DNA from: Hymenobacter psychrophilus | GTDB taxonomy: Bacteria; Bacteroidota; Bacteroidia; Cytophagales; Hymenobacteraceae | Assembly (NCBI RefSeq): GCF_900107135.1 | Contig: NZ_FNOV01000004.1 | Location: 186,001 to 250,000 of the forward strand | Direction: 5' to 3' | DNA: 64,000 nt | Program-made: the position numbers and the translations under genes | In this document: piece by piece, positions 53,839 to 62,800 of the stretch | Layout: each line of letters starts with the position of its first letter | Numbering within the stretch: the first letter of the stretch is position 1 | The notes under the pieces: generated by a model | The model's database searches: none | Seen by the model: only the letters and a program-made list of their open reading frames with translations | Told to the model about the DNA's origin: nothing

Positions 53839-54921
53839 ATGGCAAATCCTGCTTTTGTGCGCCGTTTCCGGTTCGTGGGTATCCTTACCGTGGCAGCCGT
53901 GTACGTTTTGATTTTAGTTGGCGGCGTTGTGCGTAGCACCGGGTCGGGTATGGGCTGCCCCGACTGGCCAAAATGCTTTGGTACTTGGATTCCGCCCACC
54001 CACATAAGCCAGCTGCCAGCCGATTACAAGGAAGTATATACAGCTCAGCGGGTAGCCAAGAACAAAAAGCTGGCGGCCCGACTCGAAAGCCTGGGTTTCC
54101 ATCAGGTAGCAGGGGACATTTTCGCTCACCCTTCGCAGTACATCGAAACTGATTTCAACCCGGTGAAAACCTGGATTGAATATATCAATCGGCTGATTGG
54201 GGCACTAATTGGAGTATTCGTGTTTGCCACGGTGCTGTTTGCTTTGCCTTATTGGCGGCGCGACCGGCCTGTATTCTGGCTGGCGCTGGCTTCGTTTCTG
54301 CTCACCGGGGTGCAGGGCTGGCTGGGCTCATTGGTTGTTTCTACCAACCTGCTGCCCATTATGGTAACGGTACATATGGGGCTGGCCCTCGTAATTGTGG
54401 GCCTGTTGCTATACGCAGTTATTCGGTCGCAGCGCCCGGGCGACGGTTTTGAGGAGTGGGTGCAGCCGTTGCCGGGCCTGAAAGCCGTATTGGCAGTAGC
54501 AGTGCTGTTTACTTTCTGCCAGATCGTGCTGGGCACTCAGGTGCGGGAGGAGGTCGATCTACTTGCTTCGGTCAGCCATTACCTGGGCCGGGCCGGCTGG
54601 ATAGACCAGCTGGGCGTTACCTTCAAGGTGCACCGCTCGTTTTCTATCCTGATTTTGCTGCTGAACGCTTATTTAACCTACCGCCTCTACACGCTGTCCT
54701 CCCGGGGGCTACAGCGGCTGGCTACGGCTATAGTAGTGCTGGTGGTAGCCGAAATCGTGGCAGGGATTACGCTGGCCTACTTTGCATTCCCGGCCTTCGC
54801 CCAGCCTATTCACCTGACGCTGGCCACCGTGCTGTTCGGGGCGCAGTTTCAGGCCTTGGTAGTCTACAACCGGGCTACGAAGATGCAACCGCAGGCGGCT
54901 ACTCCGGCCGTTGTTGCGTAG
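53839..54921 (+). CDS. ctaA: Heme A synthase (COX15/CtaA family)
   Basis: CtaA oxidises the C8 methyl of heme O to a formyl group, giving heme A for the oxidase. The 360-residue protein has eight predicted helices, the motif GGVVRSTGSGMGCPDWPKCFG in two parts near 28-48, and heme-ligand histidines in HMGLAL and HRSFSILIL. The frame opens at a GTG at 53824, but the ATG at 53839 (MANPAFVRRF) is preferred. It starts the second respiratory gene group, 260 nt after coxA. Confidence 0.93.
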   Translation: MANPAFVRRFRFVGILTVAAVYVLILVGGVVRSTGSGMGCPDWPKCFGTWIPPTHISQLPADYKEVYTAQRVAKNKKLAARLESLGFHQVAGDIFAHPSQYIETDFNPVKTWIEYINRLIGALIGVFVFATVLFALPYWRRDRPVFWLALASFLLTGVQGWLGSLVVSTNLLPIMVTVHMGLALVIVGLLLYAVIRSQRPGDGFEEWVQPLPGLKAVLAVAVLFTFCQIVLGTQVREEVDLLASVSHYLGRAGWIDQLGVTFKVHRSFSILILLLNAYLTYRLYTLSSRGLQRLATAIVVLVVAEIVAGITLAYFAFPAFAQPIHLTLATVLFGAQFQALVVYNRATKMQPQAATPAVVA

Positions 54922-54978
54922 CTTTGCAGCCCCGTTGGGCGGCGGTTTTTCGCCGTGTATTCTGTTTTTCTCCCGTTA

Positions 54979-55830
54979 ATGAGTAAGGCTAAGGCGTACT
55001 TCCAGTTGATCAAGTTCCGGCTGGCCCTCACGGTGGCTTTTTCCAGTGCTATCGGCTACCTGTTGGGTGCCACTGAGTTGCACTGGGGGCGGGCGTTGTT
55101 GGTTATGGTGGGCGGGCTGGCCGTTACGGGAGCCGCCAACACTATTAACCAGATTTTTGAAATCGACCTCGACCGCCAGATGAAGCGGACTGCCCAGCGG
55201 CCGTTGCCACTTGGCATTCTCAGCCCCCTGGAAGCCTGGGTGTTTACGTTTCTGCTGGGCGGGGCGGGGCTGGCTTTGCTAACGCTGGTATTCAACCCAC
55301 TTTCGGCGGCGCTGGCGTTGCTTTCGCTGATTCTATACGGATTCGTTTACACCCCGCTCAAAACTATTTCCCCGATTTGTGTGGCCGTCGGAGCCATTCC
55401 AGGTGGGCTGCCACCCCTTATCGGTTGGGTAGCGGCTACCGGCGTTCTGGGCCTGCAGGGCTGGATTCTGTTTGGTATCCAGTTCATGTGGCAGTTTCCG
55501 CACTTCTGGGCCATTGCCTGGGTGCTCGACGACGATTACAAGCAGGCGGGCTTCAAGATGCTGCCCTCGCCCGGCAAGAAGGATCTGCGTACTGCGTTCC
55601 AGATTATGACCTACACGCTGGTGCTTATTCCGCTTAGCCTACTGCCCTTTTATTTCGGCATGACCGGCACGGTGTACCCCATGGTGGCCGCCGTGTGTGG
55701 AGTGCTGTTTCTGATGCAGACGTTCTACCTGATGCGCACGGTTAGTAAGAAGGCGGCCATGAGCATTATGTTCGGCTCCTTCCTGTATCTGCCTATCGTT
55801 CAGATTGCCCTGGTGCTGGACAAGATGTAG
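54979..55830 (+). CDS. ctaB: Protoheme IX farnesyltransferase (heme O synthase)
   Basis: CtaB adds a farnesyl group to heme B, making heme O. The 283-residue UbiA-type prenyltransferase has the first Asp-rich motif NQIFEIDLDRQMKRTAQRP and the second region DDDYKQAGFKMLP, with about eight helices. The frame begins with GTG at 54955, but ATG at 54979 (MSKAKAYFQLIKFRLAL) matches the family start. It follows ctaA by 57 nt. Confidence 0.94.
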   Translation: MSKAKAYFQLIKFRLALTVAFSSAIGYLLGATELHWGRALLVMVGGLAVTGAANTINQIFEIDLDRQMKRTAQRPLPLGILSPLEAWVFTFLLGGAGLALLTLVFNPLSAALALLSLILYGFVYTPLKTISPICVAVGAIPGGLPPLIGWVAATGVLGLQGWILFGIQFMWQFPHFWAIAWVLDDDYKQAGFKMLPSPGKKDLRTAFQIMTYTLVLIPLSLLPFYFGMTGTVYPMVAAVCGVLFLMQTFYLMRTVSKKAAMSIMFGSFLYLPIVQIALVLDKM

Positions 55831-55840
55831 TGCTTGCCTT

Positions 55841-55978
55841 GGAAGTGAGATATGAAACGTGAGAAGTGAGACAAAAGCCTCCTTCTCAGTGTTTGAATCA
55901 AACAGGTGGGAGTTCCGGATTCTTTCTGTTCCGTGCTCTGCCGCCTGTCTCACTTCTCATATCTCACCTCTCACTTCC
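55841..55978. repeat. Inverted repeat between ctaB and the first subunit III gene
   Basis: GGAAGTGAGATATGAAAC to GAGAAGTGAGAC (55841-55872) is complementary, with a few mismatches, to 55947-55978. The arms are AG/GA-rich simple sequence like the flanks of the element at 14354. It stands inside the gene group and may cause partial termination or protect transcripts. Confidence 0.6.
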
Positions 55979-55984
55979 ATACAA

Positions 55985-56572
55985 ATGCTTGCTAACGAAG
56001 CGCTGAATACCAAGGAGCCGGCCACCGGAATACACCCGACCCGGTTTCTGCTCATGCTGATGATGGTCAGCATATTCATGATTTTTGCTGCCTATACCAG
56101 TGCCTACATTGTGCGGCGCAACGAGGGCAACTGGCTTGAGTTCAATCTGCCGGCAGGTTTCCTCTATACCACGCTGGTGCTGTTGCTGAGCTCGGCCACG
56201 GTGCAGTGGGCCTGGCTGGCCGCGCGTCGCAACGACCTGAAGCAGGTGCGGCTGGCGCTGGTGCTCACCTTTGGCTTGGGCCTGACATTTCTGGTGGGCC
56301 AGTGGCTGCTGTGGGGCCAGTTGGTAGACGGTCGCATCTTTTTTGCGGGTACCGATTCCAACCCTTCCGGCTCATTTCTGTATGTATTAACCGGAGTGCA
56401 CGGTTTTCACCTGATTACAGGCCTTATCTTTCTGCTGGTTGTTGTGCGGAAAAGCTTTAAGTATCAGGTGCATTCCCGCGAAATGCTCTCCATTGGCAAC
56501 GTTACCATCTACTGGCACTTCCTGGGCGTACTTTGGTTGTACCTGTATTTGTTCTTACTTTTGAACCACTAG
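55985..56572 (+). CDS. Cytochrome c oxidase subunit III-type protein, short form
   Basis: The 195-residue protein has five predicted helices and the subunit III core: FLYVLTGVHGFHLITGLIFLLVVV and WHFLGVLWLYLYLFLLL. It lacks the first two helices of full-length subunit III. The ATG at 55985 is chosen; the upstream part of the frame runs through the inverted repeat. A second, longer subunit III gene follows 25 nt later, a pairing usual in Bacteroidota oxidase loci. Confidence 0.9.
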   Translation: MLANEALNTKEPATGIHPTRFLLMLMMVSIFMIFAAYTSAYIVRRNEGNWLEFNLPAGFLYTTLVLLLSSATVQWAWLAARRNDLKQVRLALVLTFGLGLTFLVGQWLLWGQLVDGRIFFAGTDSNPSGSFLYVLTGVHGFHLITGLIFLLVVVRKSFKYQVHSREMLSIGNVTIYWHFLGVLWLYLYLFLLLNH

Positions 56573-56597
56573 ATTGTTGTAAACTCCCCCGCACGCT

Positions 56598-57371
56598 ATG
56601 TCCACCATTTCCCCGACGACGCAGGCAATTTCCGATTCCGCCCTGGACAAGCCCCGCACCGGCACCTGGGACGGCGGTAATGAGCCCTTCAATGCCAGCT
56701 ATGGCAAGCTGATGATGTGGTTCTTCCTGCTGTCGGACGCCTTCACGTTCGCCGCTTTTCTGACCACCTACGGCCTTATTCGCCACAAGTACCTGGCATA
56801 CGCCGGCAAGGTCGAAGATTTCGTGTTTTCCACGGCCTACTGGCCCATTCCGGAGAAGGTGTTCAACTCCTTCCCCGGCTTGCATGGCGTCGATTTGCCG
56901 CTGGCTTTCGTGGCCTTGATGACGATGATTCTCATCTTCTCGTCGGTAACCATGGTACTGGCCGTAGAAGCCGGCCAGCGTTTCGATAAGAAGGACGTGC
57001 AGAAGTGGCTGTTGTGGACCATTCTGTTCGGTACCATTTTCGTAAGCTGCCAGGCCTGGGAGTGGAGCCACTTTATTGGCGGCACCGACGAGGGTACGCT
57101 CATGAACGACGGTACGCGGTTCTTCGGAGCCAACCTGGCTGTGAACCAGTACGGTCCGGTGCTATTTGCCGACCTGTTCTTCTTCATTACCGGTTTTCAC
57201 GGCACGCACGTATTCTCGGGCATCTGCCTGCTGATTTACTGCTTTATTGCCACCACCAACGGCACGTTCGAGAAGCGTGGCCACTACGAGATGGTGGAAA
57301 AAATTGGCCTCTACTGGCACTTTGTTGACCTGGTGTGGGTGTTCGTCTTCACCTTCTTCTACCTGGTTTAA
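56598..57371 (+). CDS. Cytochrome c oxidase subunit III
   Basis: The 257-residue protein has about seven helices with the subunit III segments SYGKLMMWFFLLSDAFTFAAF near 33-53 in parts, FFITGFHGTHVFSGICLLIYCF and EKIGLYWHFVDLVWVFVFTFFYL. It is the longer of the two adjacent subunit III genes and the likely structural subunit of the CoxAB oxidase. Confidence 0.94.
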   Translation: MSTISPTTQAISDSALDKPRTGTWDGGNEPFNASYGKLMMWFFLLSDAFTFAAFLTTYGLIRHKYLAYAGKVEDFVFSTAYWPIPEKVFNSFPGLHGVDLPLAFVALMTMILIFSSVTMVLAVEAGQRFDKKDVQKWLLWTILFGTIFVSCQAWEWSHFIGGTDEGTLMNDGTRFFGANLAVNQYGPVLFADLFFFITGFHGTHVFSGICLLIYCFIATTNGTFEKRGHYEMVEKIGLYWHFVDLVWVFVFTFFYLV

Positions 57372-57443
57372 TTTTCCTGGCTACGCGGCCGGCTGGTGCT
57401 CTTCGGGGCGGCCAGTCGGCTGCCGTGTTTTTCCTCTCTACTC

Positions 57444-57773
57444 ATGGCTAACCACACCACTCAAATGCCGGCCCACCCCGGCGAGATTCCGAAGCCCAAT
57501 ACGGCCTGGATCTGGAAAACCTTCTGGGTTATCACGGCTATTACAGCGCTGGAATTCCTGATTGCCTTCGTTATGCCCTCGAGCACGCTGCGCAATTCCA
57601 TCTTTATTGTCCTGACTATCTTCAAGGCCTTCTTTATCGTGGCCGAGTTCATGCACCTGAAGCATGAAACCAAAGGACTCATCTGGACGATCCTCATCCC
57701 GATGGCCCTGCTGATCTGGTTGCTACTGGCCCTCATCACCGAAGGCAACGCCATTCATAAAGCCATTTTCTAG
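57444..57773 (+). CDS. Cytochrome c oxidase subunit IV-type protein
   Basis: The 109-residue protein has three helices and the prokaryotic COX4-like pattern: WIWKTFWVITAITALEFLIAF, IVLTIFKAFFIVAEFMHLKHE and IWTILIPMALLIWLLLAL. The ATG at 57444 is chosen, after which MANHTTQMPAHPGEIPK leads into the first helix. It stabilises the oxidase. The next gene starts 3 nt after its stop. Confidence 0.9.
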   Translation: MANHTTQMPAHPGEIPKPNTAWIWKTFWVITAITALEFLIAFVMPSSTLRNSIFIVLTIFKAFFIVAEFMHLKHETKGLIWTILIPMALLIWLLLALITEGNAIHKAIF

Positions 57774-57776
57774 CCC

Positions 57777-58418
57777 ATGAGGCCCCAACAAGTTTTGCTG
57801 TTGGGCCTGATGTTGCTGGTTCCGGTCCTGGCTTTTCTGTTTCTGAAAAGCTTCGGTACCAACCGTTACGCGCTGCCCTTTTACCTGCCCGAGCACGTCG
57901 ATTCGACGCTGGTGGCCGGAAAATGGCAGCGCGATACTGTTTTCCACCAACTCGGGTCGTTTCAACTGCGCGAGGCTGCCAGCGGGCGCGAGGTATCGGG
58001 GGCCGAGTTGCGGGCCCAGAGCCTGTATGTGCTGAGCGCGATGCCGCCGGGCTGTCCGCCTGAGTGCCAGCGACAGACGGCCCAGCTGGTGCGGGTGCAG
58101 GAGAAGTTTCGGCAGGAGTCGCGGGTGCGGCTGGCTTCGGTACTCACCGGCCCCGATTCGCTGGCGGCTCGCTACGCCGAGCAGGCAGGCGCCATTGCCG
58201 GCAAATGGTATTTTCTGACCGGAAACGAAAGTACGGTAACGCGGTTGTTAGAGCAGGAGCTGCGGCTACCGCCTACTGCCGGCACTTATCCGCTCGTTGT
58301 GCAGCTCGTTGACCGCGACGGGTACGTGCGGGGCCGCTACAACGGCACCAGCGAGCGGGATATGAACCGGCTCATCACCGAAATCAGCGTGTTGCTGTAC
58401 ATCTATGAACACCCCTGA
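57777..58418 (+). CDS. SCO1/SenC-like copper chaperone, His ligand replaced
   Basis: SCO proteins deliver copper to the CuA site of subunit II. The 213-residue protein has an N-terminal membrane anchor (about 5-24) and a thioredoxin-like domain with the copper pair CPPEC (Cys93, Cys97). The third copper ligand of the family, a His just before the strand that ends in a DG turn, aligns with Tyr171 (codon TAT at 58287-58289) in AGTYPLVVQLVDRDG; no His is near. The protein may thus act as a thiol reductase or bind copper differently. It overlaps the DUF420 gene by 14 nt. Confidence 0.8.
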   Translation: MRPQQVLLLGLMLLVPVLAFLFLKSFGTNRYALPFYLPEHVDSTLVAGKWQRDTVFHQLGSFQLREAASGREVSGAELRAQSLYVLSAMPPGCPPECQRQTAQLVRVQEKFRQESRVRLASVLTGPDSLAARYAEQAGAIAGKWYFLTGNESTVTRLLEQELRLPPTAGTYPLVVQLVDRDGYVRGRYNGTSERDMNRLITEISVLLYIYEHP

Positions 58419-58962
58419 ACCAATCGTTAATCCTGCCGGAGCCACCAAGTACAAAGTGCTGGCGGCGGTGCTCGGGGCCGTTATTCCGGTAGCGGTAGCC
58501 GTGCTGTACTACTTCCCCGGCGTATTTGTCATTCCGGGCCTCAATGTGAAGGCGCTGCCCGCCGTTAACGCTGGGCTCAACTCACTGACGGCCGTGTTCC
58601 TGATGTTGGGCTACTACTTCATCCGCCGCAAGCAGGTGGCCCGGCACCGGGCCATGATGGGGCTGGCGTTTCTGCTGGGCTCCCTGTTTCTGGTATCCTA
58701 TGTAGCCTACCACTCGCAGGTTCCCAGCACCACGTTTGGGGGCCAGGGGCTGATTCGGGGTGTGTACTATTTCATTCTGCTCACGCATATTGTGCTGGCG
58801 GCCGCTACGGTGGGGCTGGTGCTGTTTACGCTGTATTTTGCCCTCACCGAGCAGTTTCAGAAGCACCGTCGTATTGCCCGCTGGACGTATCCGGTGTGGC
58901 TGTACGTATCGGTGACGGGCGTTATCGTGTATTTCATGATTGCGCCTTATTATAGCTCATAG
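58405..58962 (+). CDS. DUF420 membrane protein (CtaM-like oxidase assembly factor)
   Basis: The 185-residue protein has five helices and the DUF420 segments NSLTAVFLMLGYYFIRRKQVARHRAMM near 53-79 in parts and YFILLTHIVLAAATVGLVLF, with histidines in H78, the YHSQVP loop and THIVLA. Family members such as CtaM of Firmicutes are needed for maturing the heme-copper oxidase. It overlaps the end of the SCO-like gene, indicating coupled translation. Confidence 0.88.
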   Translation: MNTPEPIVNPAGATKYKVLAAVLGAVIPVAVAVLYYFPGVFVIPGLNVKALPAVNAGLNSLTAVFLMLGYYFIRRKQVARHRAMMGLAFLLGSLFLVSYVAYHSQVPSTTFGGQGLIRGVYYFILLTHIVLAAATVGLVLFTLYFALTEQFQKHRRIARWTYPVWLYVSVTGVIVYFMIAPYYSS

Positions 58963-59031
58963 CAGATGGCGGGGCCGAACCTGCGGCCCGGCTTCGGGGT
59001 TATAAGAAAACACGCTTAACACTTCTTCGCC

Positions 59032-59307
59032 ATGAAAAAACTTGCTATAGTGGGCCTGCTGGCCCTGGTTGTCTCGCTGCTCCTGAGCGTGCTGGCCCCG
59101 GCGCCCGCCCAGGCCCAGTGTACGCTGTGTAAAACCCAGCTGGTAGCGGGCGGCCAAGACAAGGACAGCTACGATACAACCGGCCTCAACAAGGGCATCG
59201 TATACCTGATGGCCATTCCGTATCTGCTGATTGGCAGCGTGGGCTTCTTCTGGTACCGGCACACAAATCAGCAGAAAAAGAAGAAAGCAGGTCATGGCGG
59301 AGTCTAA
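59032..59307 (+). CDS. Small exported CxxC membrane protein of the oxidase locus
   Basis: The 91-residue protein has a signal peptide (about 1-28, ending AQAQ) directly before the pair CTLC (Cys30 and Cys33), then a helix (about 57-75) and a Lys-rich cytoplasmic tail (QQKKKKAGHGG). The CxxC in the periplasm next to SCO and DUF420 genes suggests a redox or copper role; this is inferred from context only. It overlaps the DUF983 gene by 14 nt. Confidence 0.75.
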   Translation: MKKLAIVGLLALVVSLLLSVLAPAPAQAQCTLCKTQLVAGGQDKDSYDTTGLNKGIVYLMAIPYLLIGSVGFFWYRHTNQQKKKKAGHGGV

Positions 59308-59707
59308 AGCCTATCCCGCGCCGGCCGCTTCCATGCTGACGGGCATTCTGCAGCAACGCTGCCCGCGCTGCCGCCGGGGGCCGATGTTCACGCATTCGTC
59401 TCTGAACCTGGCCCATTTCACCGAAATGCCCGCCAGTTGTCCGGTATGCAGCCAGGCGTACGAGCCCGAGCCGGGTTTCTACTTTGGGGCCATGTACATC
59501 AGCTTTGCCTTCTCAACGGGCATAATGCTGGTAGTTGGCCTGCTGGTCTATCATTTGCTCGGCGACCCCGATACGTGGGTGTACGTGACGGCCGTGGCCG
59601 TAATAACTGTACTGCTAACGCCTTTTAGCCTGCGCTACTCCCGAATTCTGATGCTGTATCTGTTTGGTGGGGTGGAGTATAACCCCCGCTACGGGGCTGC
59701 TTCCTGA
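59294..59707 (+). CDS. DUF983 protein with zinc-ribbon-like cysteines
   Basis: The 137-residue protein has two cysteine pairs (RCPRCRRG near 23-30 and SCPVCSQAYEPEPGFYFGAMY near 48-68), the form of a small zinc ribbon, then two helices (about 69-90 and 97-115). The pattern is that of DUF983, often found next to oxidase assembly genes in Bacteroidota and alphaproteobacteria. The ATG at 59294 is preferred over the frame opening at 59231. It ends the gene group, before the terminator at 59754. Confidence 0.88.
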   Translation: MAESKAYPAPAASMLTGILQQRCPRCRRGPMFTHSSLNLAHFTEMPASCPVCSQAYEPEPGFYFGAMYISFAFSTGIMLVVGLLVYHLLGDPDTWVYVTAVAVITVLLTPFSLRYSRILMLYLFGGVEYNPRYGAAS

Positions 59708-59753
59708 GTGCAGTGCGACTGGTGGGCCCGCAGTGCCTACCGGCTTAATTGTT

Positions 59754-59779
59754 CGCCGCCTTCGGGCGGCGTTTTTTTT
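59754..59779 (+). terminator. Terminator with TTCG tetraloop
   Basis: CGCCGCC, the stable loop TTCG, GGCGGCG, then eight T. A textbook intrinsic terminator, 46 nt after the DUF983 stop. Confidence 0.95.
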
Positions 59780-59829
59780 GGCCCCAAGGTTGTAGGTTTA
59801 CGGTACTGCCTTACTAGTGGCTTTTCTGT

Positions 59830-62800
59830 TTGAAACTTCGTCGTCATCTTCCGCTGGTGCTGCTGCTGCTGGGTCTGCAGTGCTTTGTAGCGGCTTACGT
59901 GAGTAACCGCTACGGCCAGGATCCGCAGGTGGTATTGCAGGCGTCGGCAACCCGGCTGCAGGAAGTGCTGATGGAAGCCGAGCTTACGGGCGAGCGGGAA
60001 TCGACCGATGTGCTGCAACGGCTGGCCACAGGCCGCATGGATTTCCGCAGCCTGACGAGCCACACCACTTACCCAACCTTCGTATTCCGGAACGAGCAGC
60101 TGCTGTACTGGTCCGACCACGCCGTGCACCCCGACGTGGAGCAGGCCACCCAGCGCTACCACGAGCGGTTGTTGAAAACCCGCTTCGGCACGTTTCTGGT
60201 GTTGCGCCACGCCGAGGGTCCCTACATCCTGCTGACCTACATCCCGCTCGAAATTAATTACGGAATCAGCAACCGCTACCTGCGCGACGGTAACGGCCAG
60301 GGTATTTTCCAGGGCCAGAATGTGCGGCTGGTAGTAGAGAGGGGCAACACGGGCCGGCCCCGGCTGGTATCGAACGAAGGTAATTATCTGTTTTCGGTAG
60401 AAAGCCTGCAGGCCGATGCCATAACGGGCAAATACCTGCCGCTGTGGTTGCTGCTGCTGGGAGTGGGCAGCTATATGACGGCTTGGCTGCTGTGGGCCCG
60501 CCGGCGGTTTGCCCAGGGCCAGGCCCTGGCGGGGGTGGTGCTGGTGCTGCTGCCGCTGCTGGTGCTGCGCGGGGCTATGCTGCAGCTGGGGCTGCCGTTC
60601 TCGCTGCTCGAGTTCCGCCTCTTCGACCCGCGGGTGTACGCTGCCTCCTGGCTGTCGCCCTCGCTCGGCGACCTGCTGCTGAACGCGCTGCTGCTGGCGC
60701 TGGCCGCCTGGTACGGGCTGCGGCTGTTTCGGCGCTACGGGCTGTCGCGGCGGGTGCAGCGGCTGCGGCGCTGGCAGCTGCGCATGGCGCTGGGCACCGG
60801 CGTCGTGCTGAGCTTCTACGGGCTGTTGGAGCTACTCTACGATTTTTACACCAGCAGCTTCAGCAACTCCCAGTTGCTGCTCGACATCACCCAGGATATT
60901 CAGGTCAGCCCGTTTAAGCTGCTGCTGGGGCTGGCTATTGTGTTGCACACGGGCAGTTATGCAGTGGGCTTCTACCTCCTCACGCAGCTATTTATGCGGG
61001 TGGTGCGCCCCTCTACGCGCTACCTGAGCGTGAGTTTGCTGTTGTTCTCGGCGGTGGGGTTTCTGGCAGCGGGTCTGGGCTTGCAGCTGGTGCATTTTAC
61101 GCTGTTGGGACTGGCCCTGACGTTTTTTCTGGGGCTGCGCGTTACGGGCCTTGTGCCCACGGCGGCGGCGCTGCCCTACCAGCTCTACTTGTTTGTGTTT
61201 GTGCTGCTGGCCCTGAGCTCGGCCGTGGGGGCGCTGGCCCTCTATGAGCATTTCAACCGCCAGCTCACCCTCAACAAGCAAAGCCTGGCCAGCAACCTGC
61301 TCACCGACAACGACCTGCAGGGTGAGTACCTGCTGGTGGAGCGCGGCCGCGAAATGGCCCGCGACCCGGTGCTGCGCACAATGCTGGCCAGCCCCTTCAT
61401 CAACCTCGACCTTATCAAGCAGAAAGTAGTGAAATACTACCTGCGCGACTACTTCGACAAGTACGAAGTGCGGGTGCTGCTGTTCCGGCCCGAGGGGCGG
61501 GGCGTGGCCATTGGCGGCAACCTGCAAACCACCCGCGACTACCTGCTGCGCAACGCCAGCCCTACCGGCCACCCCAACATTTACCTGGTGCGCGACGGCA
61601 GCCGCGCCTTCAACTCGCGGCGCTACGTGGCCTTTATTGCCGTGCCCGCCCCCACGGCCGAGCAGGGCAGCAGCACCATTGCCCTGGAGCTGACGCTGAA
61701 AAAGCTCACCGCCAACAGCGTAGTGCCCGAGCTGCTGGTCGACCAAAAGTTCTTTCAGCCCCAGCTGGGTACCGACCTGAGTTACGCGGGCTTCGAGAAG
61801 GGCCAGCTGGTGTATAGCGAAGGAGATTTCGATTACATCAATGAGTTGCTGCCGCGCTTCTTCGACGACCCGCGACTGTACACTACAGGCCTGGCCCTGA
61901 ATGGCTACCACCATCTGGGGGTGCGCGGGTTGGGTAAATCTGACCGGCTGGTGGTGGTGACGACGGCTACGTATTCGTTTGCCGACTGGCTGGCCAATTT
62001 CTCGTTTCTGTTTTTGCTCTACAGCTTCTGCTGGCTGCTGCTGATTGGAGCCGTGCTGCTGGCCCGCGGGCGGTACCGGTCGTTGCTGCGCACCAACTTC
62101 AGCACCAAAATTCAGGTTTTTCTCAATTTGGGCGTACTCGTGCCGCTGGTAGTGATGAGTGCGGCCATTGCCGGGCAGGTAACCAACTCGTATAAGCGCG
62201 ACCTGCTGCGCTCCTACCTGCGGCGGGGCCAGGCGGTGCAGGAAAACCTGCTCAAGAACCGGGCGATGCTGGCCCAGGATGCCAACCGCGCCGACCTTGT
62301 GGAGCTGGCCGAAAACGTATCGGCCCTCACCGAAACCGACCTCAACCTCTACGACGCCCACGGCGAGCTGCTGGTGAGTAGCCAACCCCTCATTTTCGAG
62401 GCCAGCCTGCTGAGCACGCTCATGAATCCGCGGGCCATTACGGCCCTAAGCGAAGATGGCCAGCCGCGGGCCCTGCTAACGGAACGGGCCGGCACGCTCT
62501 CGTTTAACGCGCTGTACCTGCCGTTGCGGTCCAATGCGGTGCAGGGTGGCCGATCGGGGCCGGTGCTGGGCTACGTGGGTATTCCGTTTTTCGATTCGGA
62601 GAAAGACCTCGATAACAAGCTCACCGAGTTGGTAAGCACCGTACTGAACATCTTCACGCTGATGTTTATCCTGTTTCTGGGGCTGGCCTTTATTGCCGCG
62701 CGCCTGCTCACCGAACCGCTCAAGCTGCTCACCGAAAAGCTGCGGCAGACCACCCTCACGGGCCAGAACGAGATGCTGGCCTACGAGTCGGAGGATGAAA

